From NCBI RefSeq assembly GCF_047308265.1, contig NZ_JBKQWY010000001.1, positions 620,001 through 684,000 on the forward strand: DNA of 64,000 bases, read 5' to 3'. Below, piece after piece: positions 56,212 to 64,000 of this stretch. Position 1 is the first letter of the stretch. The number at the start of each line of letters is the position of its first letter. This DNA is from Maricaulis sp047308265. Lineage in GTDB: Bacteria > Pseudomonadota > Alphaproteobacteria > Caulobacterales > Maricaulaceae. Under the pieces are notes generated by a model. It had not been told where the DNA came from. It saw only the letters and a program-made list of their open reading frames with translations, and made no database searches. The position numbers and the translations under genes were made by a program.

Positions 56212-59200
56212 ATGGCTCAGACACAGAACGACAAGACACACGGCACGCGAGCCGCACAGAAACTGTTTGCGGGTGCAGCTCTGGCCGGAGCGGCCGCGGC
56301 TTACATGACCGCCGGCGCACAGGCACAATCCTCACAAGCGCCCCAAGGCTATTCCAGTGCCTCGGGGCTGGACGGGGTTCGCGATGTGATTGTGCACCGG
56401 GATGGCCGAGTCGAGCTCGTGATGGATGATGGTCGTCGGTTGATGATCGAAGCCGTCGATGTGCAGCTTGTCGACGGTGTCGTTTATGTCGCGGACAATG
56501 CTGTCCATGCCGCGCTCTATCCGGCCAGCGAGACCGGATCGAGCGGTGGTGGTGCTGGTATTCTGCTGGGTGTTCTGGGCGGCGCCGGTCTGCTGGGTGC
56601 GGCGGCCGGTGGCGGCGGTGGCGGTGGCGGCGGAAGTTCCACGCCGACACCTCCGGCCAATCGGGCACCGAGCTTCACGTCAGAAACGACCGCGAATTAC
56701 ACCGAAAACGGAACAGGCATCGCCTATGATGCAGATGCGACGGATGCAGATGGAGACGCGCTGACCTACTCCATCTCCGGAGGTGCAGATGCGGCCTTGT
56801 TCACGATCGACGCCGCGACCGGTGAGGTGAGTTTTGCCTCTGCGCCAGACTTTGAAAATCCGGGCGATGCCGATGGGGATAATGTCTATGAAATCACTGT
56901 CCAGGTTTCAGACGGCACCCTGACCGCAACGCGAACCGTCCGGATCACGGTCACCGACGAGAACGAGTTTGACCCTGTCATTACCTCGGCGAGCGCCGCG
57001 ACGACCCCGGAAAACGCGGCGGGCGTGGTTTATACGGCAACGGCGACCGATGATGACGGCGCTTCGAGCCTCACCTTTTCCATTGCAGGCGGTGCCGATG
57101 CGGCGCTGTTCACCATTAATGCGGCCACAGGTGAGGTGCGCTTTATCACGGCGCCGGACTTTGAGGTGCCGGGGGATTCGGACGGCGATAATGTTTACGA
57201 CATCATTATTGAAGCCAGTGATGGCAGCCGGACGGATACACAAACAGTGTCCATCACCATCACGGATGTGGATGAAGCTCCGACCTTCACATCAAGTGAC
57301 ACGGCCTCGGTCAGCGAGAATACGGCGGGTATCGTCTATACGGCTGAAGCGAGTGATCCGGAAAATGGGGCACTGACCTATGGGCTCACAGGAACGGATG
57401 CGGCCCTGTTCACCATTGATGCGGCCACTGGCGAGGTGCGCTTCCGCAGCGCTCCCGATTTCGAAAACCCGGGCGATGCTGATGGAGACAATGTCTATGA
57501 TGTGACCGTGACCGCCAGTGATGGTACGACCACGGTGCAGCAGGCGGTCGCGATTAGCGTAACGGATGTCAATGAGTTCTCGCCCACCTTTACGTCCGGA
57601 ACCGCTGCGGATGCGGAAGAGAACCAGACGATTGCCTATGTGGCGCAAGCGACAGACCTGGATGGTTCGGCGAGCCTGACCTATAGCCTGGACGGATCCG
57701 GGGATGCGGCCCTGTTCAAGATCGATGCCCAGACCGGTGTCGTGACGTTTGTGGACGCGCCGGATTACGAGGCGCCGGGTGTCGCGCCCTACACGATTAC
57801 AGTGATTGCCTCGGACGGGACTAATAGCGTCCAGCAAACGGTCACGGTGACGGTCACGAACGTCAATGAGCGCCCGGTAATCACGTCGGCAGCGAGCACG
57901 TCCGTCAATGAGGGATCGACTGATGCGTACCGCGTCCAGGCCGATGACCCGGACCAGACCGCTCCGACCTATGCGATTTCTGGTGGCGCGGATGCGGGCC
58001 TGTTCACGATCGACCCGGCCACCGGGCAGATCACCTTCATCGCTGCGCCTGATTTCGAGAATCCGGCGGATGCCGATGGCGACAATGCCTATGAAATCAC
58101 GGTCACAGCGACGGATGGCGAATACACTGATGAGCAGACGGTGACGATCCGTGTCGCCAATATCAATGACAACGCCCCTGGCTTCACATCTGCGACATCC
58201 ACCAGTGTGGTCGAGGGGACGCTGGATGCCTATGACGCCGATGCGAGCGATGCGGACGGTGATGCGCTGACCTACAGCCTGTCAGGCGGGGCAGATTCAG
58301 CGCTGTTCACGATCGACAGCACGACGGGTCTGGTCAGCTTCATCAATGCGCCGGATTTCGAAAATCCCGCGGATGCCAATGGCGATAATGATTACGAGAT
58401 CACCATTGAGGTGAGTGACGGCACGAATGTTACGCAGCAAAGCGTGACGATCTCCGTCACGGATGGCAATGACAACGCGCCGGCCTTCGTGTCGGGCAGT
58501 GCCGTGTCGGTTAGTGAAAACGAGACCCTGGCCTACACCGCCAATGCTACAGACCCTGACGGTGACACCGTCACCTATTCCATCGCGGGCGGGGCGGATG
58601 CCGCTTTGTTCACGATCGATGAGACGACAGGCCAGATCAGCTTTATCGCCGCGCCCGACTTTGAAAACCCCGGCGATGCGGGTGGCAATAATGTCTATGA
58701 CATCATCGTGCGGGCGTCTGATGGTAGCAATTCAACCGATCAGGCCGTGGCGATCACCGTGAATGATCTCAATGACAATGCACCGGTATTCTCCAGTGCT
58801 GCGACGGCCTCGGTCGAAGAGAACCAGACGGCGGCCTATACTGCGGTCGCGACTGACGCCGATGCGGGTGCGAACATCACCTACAGCCTCTCCGGAACGG
58901 ATGCCGCGCTGTTCACGATTGATGAAACGACGGGTGTCGTCCGCTTCCGCAATTCTCCGGATTTCGAAAACCCGGCCGATACGGGCGGTGATAATGTCTA
59001 TGATGTGACGGTTACGGCCAGCGATGGCACCAATACAACCGACCAGAATGTGGCGATCACCGTGACAGATGTGAACGAGGCCGGCGGTGACGTACCCGCG
59101 GACCAGAGCACATCCGTCAATCTGGGCCTGGGCTCGACTTATGACGGGGAGCTGGAAACCGTGGGCGACCGGGACTGGATCCGTGTCGAACTCACGGCGG

Positions 59201-61197
59201 GTCAGCGCTATGCGATCTCACTGACGGGGTCAGGCGGCTCTCCGCTGAGCGACCCATTGGTTCGTCTGTATGATGCGGATGGGAATCTGGTCGCCGAGAA
59301 TGATGATGGCGGCGCCGGGCTCAACTCGCTCCTGACCTACACAATCGAAAACTCGGGCACGTATTATATCGAGGCTGCTGCCTGGGACGACACGGTCGCC
59401 GGCTCCTACACGGTGGGGCTGGAAGAGGCGGATCCGCTGCCGGAGTTTACGAACGACCAGATCGCGGACTTTCTGCGCTCGGGCTATTGGGAAGGTGCGA
59501 CCCGTCGGTTTGATGCCAGCACAGGTGACACACTGACGGTCGACGTGTCGGGGCTGACGGCCGGGGGGCAGTTCTTTGCGCGTGCCGCTTTGAGTGTATG
59601 GACGGAGATCACGGGTCTGAATTTCCAGGAAGTGATCGGCGGTGCACAGATCACATTCGATGATGAGGATGACGGGGCGTATGCGACCTCGGTCCGTCAG
59701 GGACAGTTTATCATCTCCTCGGAGATCAATGTCTCGACCGACTGGATCGCGGATGATCTGGGCGAACTCGATAGTTATTCCTTCCAGACCTATATCCACG
59801 AGATTGGACACGCGATCGGCCTGGGACATGCCGGCCCCTATAATGGTTCAGCCAGCTATGGTGTGGATGCGATCTATCTAAACGATAGCTGGCAAGCCAC
59901 TGTGATGTCCTATTTCAATCAGCAGGAAAACACCTTCATCCAAGCTGATGGCGCCTATGTGGTGACACCCCAGGTGGCCGATATCCTGGCCGTTCAGGCC
60001 ATGTACGGCATCACCACCACAACGCGGGTCGGGGACACGACCTATGGCTTCAATTCCAATGCCGGCAATGTGGTGTATGACGCGACGAACGGCTTCACCT
60101 CTGCGACCTCTTACACCATCATCGACAGCGGTGGCATCGATACGCTGGACTATTCCGGCTATCGCTCCAACCAGTTCATTTCCCTGGAAACCGAAGTGCA
60201 TATGAGCATTGGTGGTATTGCCGGGAATGTCGCGATTGCACGGGGCACCGTGATCGAGAATGCGATCGGGGGGTCAGGCGATGATGTCATCTATGGCAAT
60301 GCGGTCAACAACACGCTCAGCGGCAATGCGGGCAATGACACCTTCTACTCCAGCGGTGGGACGGACACCATCAATGGTGGATCGGGAACGGACACGGTCA
60401 TCTTCTCCGGTCTGGCCAGCGACTACACCGTCACCACCAATGGCGGCACCACGACGGTGGTGGATAATCGCGCCGGTTCGCCGGATGGTACGACCACGCT
60501 GACCGATATTGAATCCATTCAATATGGTGGAGGTGAAAGCGGAACAGTCTATCTGCCGGGTCAGTTCTCTGATCCCGATGCTGGTTATCAGCCCATCGAC
60601 TGGGAAAACCTCCAGACCTTCGGCAGCTGTTCATCCTGTGGTGAAAAGCATGACCATGAAAACCACAATGCTGACGGGCATGCCTTCGAGCCGGATCCTG
60701 ATGAGCTGGCACAATTCCTGTCCGACTATATCTTCGTTCGGGACGATGATCTGAACATCGACAATGCCCAGCTGATCACGTCCTATTCGGACCGAATGGG
60801 AGAGGCCTTGGTCCCGACATCTGAGGCGGTGGATCTCTTGCCGGGTCTCGCGATGGCCCGCTTGGGGTCAGATGATCTGTTTGGCCTGTTTGATACCCAT
60901 ATACCGGCCGGCTGGCTGGACACGCGTGATCCGAACGACCTCCCCTTCCTGTCCCTGAGTGAACCCGCCGAGTTGGAGCTGTGGGATTATGTGGGTACGG
61001 ACGTGATTGATGTGCGACCACCGGAAAAACTGGGTTCGGATGTCTTCCGTCCGCTTGATGTTGAGGGCGTGGGCGAAGTGGACCCTGCCCTGTCTGTTGA
61101 ATGGCCTGCGATCGAGGCTGTGCAACAGGTGGACCCGTCAAGCCTGTTGGAGGAACCGGCGCCTGTGTCTCTGGTTGAGACCGACGGCTGGATGTAA
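56212..61197 (+). CDS. Giant cadherin-repeat / serralysin (M10) / RTX surface protein
   Basis: A 1661-residue protein. Residues 1-60 include a hydrophobic Ala/Gly segment (18-39). Residues 60-145 have a short beta module (VIVHRDGRVELVMDDGRRLM) and a Gly-rich linker containing AAAG at 130-133, as in retention modules of RTX adhesins. Eight cadherin-type repeats follow (about 150-957). A PPC-type domain spans about 960-1075. An M10 serralysin-like metalloprotease contains HEIGHAIGLGH at 1196-1206 and Met-turn MSY at 1232-1234. RTX Ca-binding nonapeptides (GGSGDDVIYGN) lie at 1353-1395. About 200 further residues include CSSC at 1473-1476 and HDHENHNADGH, a possible metal site. It should bind Ca, be exported by the adjacent type I system, and act at the surface. 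Terminator at 61222. Confidence 0.9.
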   Translation: MAQTQNDKTHGTRAAQKLFAGAALAGAAAAYMTAGAQAQSSQAPQGYSSASGLDGVRDVIVHRDGRVELVMDDGRRLMIEAVDVQLVDGVVYVADNAVHAALYPASETGSSGGGAGILLGVLGGAGLLGAAAGGGGGGGGGSSTPTPPANRAPSFTSETTANYTENGTGIAYDADATDADGDALTYSISGGADAALFTIDAATGEVSFASAPDFENPGDADGDNVYEITVQVSDGTLTATRTVRITVTDENEFDPVITSASAATTPENAAGVVYTATATDDDGASSLTFSIAGGADAALFTINAATGEVRFITAPDFEVPGDSDGDNVYDIIIEASDGSRTDTQTVSITITDVDEAPTFTSSDTASVSENTAGIVYTAEASDPENGALTYGLTGTDAALFTIDAATGEVRFRSAPDFENPGDADGDNVYDVTVTASDGTTTVQQAVAISVTDVNEFSPTFTSGTAADAEENQTIAYVAQATDLDGSASLTYSLDGSGDAALFKIDAQTGVVTFVDAPDYEAPGVAPYTITVIASDGTNSVQQTVTVTVTNVNERPVITSAASTSVNEGSTDAYRVQADDPDQTAPTYAISGGADAGLFTIDPATGQITFIAAPDFENPADADGDNAYEITVTATDGEYTDEQTVTIRVANINDNAPGFTSATSTSVVEGTLDAYDADASDADGDALTYSLSGGADSALFTIDSTTGLVSFINAPDFENPADANGDNDYEITIEVSDGTNVTQQSVTISVTDGNDNAPAFVSGSAVSVSENETLAYTANATDPDGDTVTYSIAGGADAALFTIDETTGQISFIAAPDFENPGDAGGNNVYDIIVRASDGSNSTDQAVAITVNDLNDNAPVFSSAATASVEENQTAAYTAVATDADAGANITYSLSGTDAALFTIDETTGVVRFRNSPDFENPADTGGDNVYDVTVTASDGTNTTDQNVAITVTDVNEAGGDVPADQSTSVNLGLGSTYDGELETVGDRDWIRVELTAGQRYAISLTGSGGSPLSDPLVRLYDADGNLVAENDDGGAGLNSLLTYTIENSGTYYIEAAAWDDTVAGSYTVGLEEADPLPEFTNDQIADFLRSGYWEGATRRFDASTGDTLTVDVSGLTAGGQFFARAALSVWTEITGLNFQEVIGGAQITFDDEDDGAYATSVRQGQFIISSEINVSTDWIADDLGELDSYSFQTYIHEIGHAIGLGHAGPYNGSASYGVDAIYLNDSWQATVMSYFNQQENTFIQADGAYVVTPQVADILAVQAMYGITTTTRVGDTTYGFNSNAGNVVYDATNGFTSATSYTIIDSGGIDTLDYSGYRSNQFISLETEVHMSIGGIAGNVAIARGTVIENAIGGSGDDVIYGNAVNNTLSGNAGNDTFYSSGGTDTINGGSGTDTVIFSGLASDYTVTTNGGTTTVVDNRAGSPDGTTTLTDIESIQYGGGESGTVYLPGQFSDPDAGYQPIDWENLQTFGSCSSCGEKHDHENHNADGHAFEPDPDELAQFLSDYIFVRDDDLNIDNAQLITSYSDRMGEALVPTSEAVDLLPGLAMARLGSDDLFGLFDTHIPAGWLDTRDPNDLPFLSLSEPAELELWDYVGTDVIDVRPPEKLGSDVFRPLDVEGVGEVDPALSVEWPAIEAVQQVDPSSLLEEPAPVSLVETDGWM
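56659..59083 (+). repeat. Eight tandem cadherin-type coding repeats
   Basis: Eight copies of roughly 290-310 bp encode the repeating unit with ...DGDALTYSISGGADAALFTI, D-x-x-T-G-x-(V/I)-x-F, APDFENPGD and ITV(T/S)D(V/L)N(D/E). Copies 1, 3 and 7-8 are most alike, suggesting recent internal duplication. Confidence 0.9.
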
Positions 61198-61221
61198 GCG
61201 ATCCAGACCCATGTGTCAGGG

Positions 61222-61247
61222 AAGGCCGGGCTTTGCCCGGCCTTTTA
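61222..61247 (+). terminator. Terminator after the giant cadherin protein
   Basis: A perfect 10-bp stem (AAGGCCGGGC with GCCCGGCCTT) with a 3-base loop is followed by TTT; its tail overlaps the stop codon of the convergent rfbD gene. Confidence 0.88.
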
Positions 61248-62117
61248 ATCGGATGCCCGGATAATGGAGACCACCTCGTCCAGGCTGTGTGTGAGGGGCG
61301 GAAACACAAAGCCGGTCGACCGGGTGAGCTTGCCGGTGTCGAGAACGGAATTTGCCGGTCGCCGGGCAGGTGTGGGATAGCTCGATGTGGGAATTGGCGT
61401 AATCTGCGGGCGCTGGGCCTCGGGCAGGACGCGGTTGAAAATTGTCCGAGCAAACTCGGCCCAACTCATCGGGTCGGGACCGCAGGCATGATATAGGCCG
61501 GGCGGGATGTCGGCGATCAGCATGTGCAGACAGGCCCGCGCCAGATCCAGAGCGCTCGTGGGGCATCCCGATTGGTCCTCCACGATGGACAGCTGATCGC
61601 GGTCACGCGCGAGACGCAACATGGTCGTCAGGAAATTCTTCCCCCAGGGGGAGTAGACCCAGGCTGTTCTCAGCACGATGGCGTCGCTGTGTGATGCGAG
61701 GACGGCGTGCTCTCCTGCAAGCTTGCTGCGGCCATAGGCATTGATCGGCGCGGGCGTGTCGTCTTCGCGCCAGGGGCGCTCTGATGCCCCGTTGAACACA
61801 TAGTCTGTCGAGATGTGGACAAGCTTCAGCGCGTGGCGTGCGCAGACCTCTGCCAGTTTTGCGGGGGCGTCGGCATTGATGGTGTGGGCCAGGGCTTCAT
61901 CGGTTTCAGCCTGGTCGACGGCCGTATAGGCCGCAGCATTGATGATCGCATCAAAACGGGAGAGGTCGTAGTGCGCTGACAGGCGCTCAACCAGCGTGTC
62001 GGGCCTGGCCAGGTCAATCTCATCGCGAGACGTGTGATGAAGCGCTACGGCGTCGGCAATATGGGTTAACGCCCGGGCCAGTTGCCCATTCTGACCGATC
62101 ACCAGGACCCGCATCAC
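61245..62117 (-). CDS. rfbD: dTDP-4-dehydrorhamnose reductase
   Basis: A 290-residue SDR-type enzyme that makes dTDP-L-rhamnose in the last step of the pathway. The N-terminal VLVIGQNGQLARALTH is the NADPH loop, DLARPDTL lies at strand 3, and NAAAYTAVDQAETDE and STDYVFNG are family hallmarks. The catalytic YGRSKLAGE carries Y and K. Start overlaps rfbB's stop by four bases. Third gene of the rfbCBD operon. Confidence 0.95.
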   Translation of the reverse strand: MMRVLVIGQNGQLARALTHIADAVALHHTSRDEIDLARPDTLVERLSAHYDLSRFDAIINAAAYTAVDQAETDEALAHTINADAPAKLAEVCARHALKLVHISTDYVFNGASERPWREDDTPAPINAYGRSKLAGEHAVLASHSDAIVLRTAWVYSPWGKNFLTTMLRLARDRDQLSIVEDQSGCPTSALDLARACLHMLIADIPPGLYHACGPDPMSWAEFARTIFNRVLPEAQRPQITPIPTSSYPTPARRPANSVLDTGKLTRSTGFVFPPLTHSLDEVVSIIRASD

Positions 62118-63169
62118 ACCAGGCCCAGCCGTTCCAGGCTTGCGCTGGCCGAGACACGCTCAAGTGAGGCGCGACACCACGCCCGGTTTGCAAGATACCA
62201 GTCAACCGTCGTTTCAAGCCCGTCGGTGAAGGCGTGAGCGGCTGTCCAGTCCAGCTCCTGCGCCATGCGAGCGGGGTTGATGGCATAACGCCGATCATGC
62301 CCGGGACGGTCCGTGACGAAGGTGATCTGGTCGGCATAGGGCTGTGGACCCGGCGATTTTTTATCCAGCAGGGCGCAGATCTGGCGCACGATCTCGATAT
62401 TGCTGCATTCGGTTCCGCCACCGACAGGGTAAATCTGCCCCGGCGTCCCGCGATCGAGAATGCGAAGAAGCGCATCGGCATGATCATCCACAAACAACCA
62501 GTCGCGGATATTCAGGCCATCGCCATAGATCGGGATGGGCTGGCCGGCGAGCGCGGAGAGGATCACCACGGGAATGAGTTTTTCCGGAAACTGATACGGG
62601 CCGTAATTGTTCGAGCAGTTGGAGATGACAGCGGGAAATCCGTAGGTTTCGTGCCAGGCCCTGACCATCATGTCCGCGCCGGCCTTGCTGGCGGCATAGG
62701 GCGAATTGGGCTGGTAGGGGCTGTGCTCATCGAACGTGCCGCTGGGGCCGAGACTGCCGAATACCTCATCGGTGGACACATGTACGAAGCGGAACGCATC
62801 GCGCATCATGTCGTCCAGAGCGGTCCAGTAGAGGCGCGCCGCGTGAAGCAAGCTCGCCGTGCCAGTCACATTCGTATCGGAAAACACAAGCGGTCCCTCG
62901 ATGGAGCGATCCACATGGCTCTCTGCGGCCAGATGGATCACGGCATCGGGGCGATGGGTGTCGAAGACCTCGATCAGCGCGTCCGTCTCGCGAATGTCCT
63001 GCCTGAGGAAACGATATCGCGGTGAGTCTGCGACCTGCGCCAGATTGGCGGGATTGGCCGCATAGGTCAGGCTGTCTAGATTCACAACGCAATGGTCGGT
63101 CTGGGCGAGGATCCGGCGGATGAGCGCCGATCCGATAAAGCCGCAGCCACCGGTGATCAAAATGTTCAC
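62114..63169 (-). CDS. rfbB: dTDP-glucose 4,6-dehydratase
   Basis: A 351-residue NAD-dependent SDR that converts dTDP-glucose to the 4-keto-6-deoxy sugar. It begins NILITGGCGFIGSALIRRIL, with HLAAESHVDRSI (active-site loop), STDEVFGSLG, and PYAASKAGADMMVRAWHET containing Y and K. The C-terminus has RDWLFVDDHADALLRIL and PGHDRRYAINP. Four-base overlaps with both flanking genes make the three translationally coupled. Confidence 0.96.
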   Translation of the reverse strand: MNILITGGCGFIGSALIRRILAQTDHCVVNLDSLTYAANPANLAQVADSPRYRFLRQDIRETDALIEVFDTHRPDAVIHLAAESHVDRSIEGPLVFSDTNVTGTASLLHAARLYWTALDDMMRDAFRFVHVSTDEVFGSLGPSGTFDEHSPYQPNSPYAASKAGADMMVRAWHETYGFPAVISNCSNNYGPYQFPEKLIPVVILSALAGQPIPIYGDGLNIRDWLFVDDHADALLRILDRGTPGQIYPVGGGTECSNIEIVRQICALLDKKSPGPQPYADQITFVTDRPGHDRRYAINPARMAQELDWTAAHAFTDGLETTVDWYLANRAWCRASLERVSASASLERLGLV

Positions 63170-63738
63170 GACGCGTCTCCCTTCATGCGGAAGGGTGAGT
63201 CGAAGTCACGCCAGGCGAGGGCGTTTTGGTCCTTGTTAGAGAGAATGACGGCGCCCGTGGAGACCGGCCATTCAATCGCCAGATCCGGATCATCCCAGGC
63301 AATACTCCGGTCAGAGGCTTGATCATAATGGGCGTCGACCTTGTAGCTTACGCGCGTGTCGGGCTCGAGGGTGAGGAAGCCATGCAGGCATCCTGACGGC
63401 ACAAAGACCTGCGTCCCTGTAGCGGCATTCAGCTCCACCGTGACGTGCTCACCGTATCGAGGGCTGTCCCTGCGAGCATCGACAATGACGTCCAGAATGC
63501 GACCATCGAGAACACGAACCAGCTTGGCCTGGGCGAAGGGGGGGAGTTGCGCATGCAGGCCCCGCAATGTGCCCGGTTCGGCTGAATAGGATTCATTGTC
63601 CTGGACAAAATGATCCGGCAGGCCCAGCCCGGCCAGGGTGGAATGATTATAGGTTTCCGTAAAATAGCCCCGGTCATCGCCAAACCGCTTGGGCTTGAGG
63701 CTCAGGGCTCCGGGAATATCCAAGATATCAACCTGCAT
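63166..63738 (-). CDS. rfbC: dTDP-4-dehydrorhamnose 3,5-epimerase
   Basis: A 190-residue cupin epimerase acting after RfbB. The RmlC signature is visible: FGDDRGYFTETYN, FVQDNESYSAEPGTLRGLHAQ (histidine of the base pair in RGLHAQ), KLVRVLDGRILDVIVDARRD, and the VPSGCLHGFLTLE loop. The C-terminal SIAWDDPDLAIEWP is typical. The ATG at 63738 follows GAAGAGAGG. First gene of the operon here; rfbA, which makes dTDP-glucose, is not in the window and may lie beyond it. Confidence 0.95.
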   Translation of the reverse strand: MQVDILDIPGALSLKPKRFGDDRGYFTETYNHSTLAGLGLPDHFVQDNESYSAEPGTLRGLHAQLPPFAQAKLVRVLDGRILDVIVDARRDSPRYGEHVTVELNAATGTQVFVPSGCLHGFLTLEPDTRVSYKVDAHYDQASDRSIAWDDPDLAIEWPVSTGAVILSNKDQNALAWRDFDSPFRMKGDAS

Positions 63739-63829
63739 CGCCTCTCTTCCTGTCCAGCGGGATCGCTGCGCCTTGCCTAGCAAGTCATCGGAAGAAGGGA
63801 AACGGGGCTGAGCAGATTTAAAAACCGGA

Positions 63830-64000
63830 TCAGGCCGGTTCCAGAGCGTGCTCGAGGAAGTTTTGGAACGCGCGAAGCGCAACCTGGCTCTCGCTTTTCA
63901 CAATTCGGAGCTGGCGCTCGCCCTGATCGATCGAAGACAGGAACAGGCAGTCATGCCCGCCATCAGGGCATTCGCTCTGTCGATTGATAAAATGCATGAA
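63830..64000 (-). CDS. C-terminal part or small protein, unknown (window edge)
   Basis: An open frame of 56 residues enters the window and stops at 63830-63832. An ATG two codons in (63995-63997) gives a possible 55-residue protein, but the frame is open to the edge, so it may be the end of a larger gene. It contains two cysteines in CPDGGHDC and an alternating hydrophobic strand pattern (DCLFLSSIDQGERQLRIVKS), then a C-terminal helix (ALRAFQNFLEHALEP). I recognise no family. It precedes rfbC on the same strand. Confidence 0.4.
   Translation of the reverse strand, partial: FMHFINRQSECPDGGHDCLFLSSIDQGERQLRIVKSESQVALRAFQNFLEHALEPA

Noticed and set aside
56659..59083. Tandem repeats as mobile or satellite DNA
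   Set aside because: They encode eight in-frame cadherin-type domains within one protein.
1..64000. Mobile element, prophage or integrated island
   Set aside because: No transposase, integrase, phage structural gene or flanking repeats were seen; the single tRNA gene is not followed by an integrase.

Overview
This is a GC-rich, gene-dense chromosomal window from an alphaproteobacterium. Its gene content points to the prosthecate/marine Caulobacterales-Maricaulales group (Hyphomonadaceae/Maricaulaceae type). The markers are CpdR, GapR (DUF2312), an aa3 oxidase subunit IV next to a three-gene transhydrogenase, a sigma-54 response regulator resembling TacA, COQ9, a cobalamin TonB locus, and a large TonB receptor with optimised codons. 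The assignment is inferred from families, not from a database match. I see no insertion sequence, integrase, phage module or CRISPR array; the window looks like core genome with a few lineage-specific loci.

Regions. 1-2.3 kb: partial DUF1851 gene, alternative oxidase, COQ9, and rpsU, which appears to start at a non-canonical AUC codon. 2.3-9.3 kb: SDR/isomerase pair with a divergent HxlR regulator, an ABC-2 exporter pair, DUF4269, DUF6265, a methyltransferase, a 7(1) septoil-knot protein and DUF3995. 9.3-13.1 kb: pntA1-pntA2-pntB and aa3 oxidase subunit IV. 13.1-22.4 kb: hydrolases, a CPBP protease, the sigma-54 regulator, GapR, a TPR protein, a HAD phosphatase and rpmJ. 22.7-28.5 kb: two tandem DUF1194 genes with a MltB-type transglycosylase, a degenerate membrane receiver protein and an MFS transporter. 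28.6-33.6 kb: motA, a small hydrolase, mnmC, and a WecG/TagA glycosyltransferase behind a sigma-54-type promoter. 33.66-38.4 kb: cobalamin riboswitch followed by a TonB receptor, binding protein, permease and ATPase. 38.4-43.5 kb: Mrp, tRNA-Val(GAC) and a giant TonB receptor with a long structured leader. 43.7-51.2 kb: cpdR, N-formylglutamate amidohydrolase, an XRE regulator, hisN, a secreted methyltransferase, a heat-shock-regulated hsp20, a pentapeptide-repeat protein, a short RibD and gpmA. 51.4-64 kb: a cell-surface locus with kdsD, a type I secretion ATPase and adaptor, a small lipoprotein, a 1661-residue cadherin/M10 protease/RTX protein, and the rfbCBD dTDP-rhamnose genes.

How they fit together. 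The 3' quarter can be read as one envelope programme: KDO and rhamnose precursors, a dedicated type I exporter and a giant Ca-dependent surface protein. The B12 locus is a complete uptake system under one riboswitch. AOX, COQ9, the transhydrogenase and the oxidase subunit form a respiratory theme in the first 13 kb. The observations I rate highest are the AUC start of rpsU, the giant M10-cadherin protein with a retention-like N-terminus and a Cys/His-rich tail, the sigma-54 promoter ahead of the glycosyltransferase, the receiver protein with a dead HisKA, and the RpoH promoter plus ROSE-like thermometer on hsp20.
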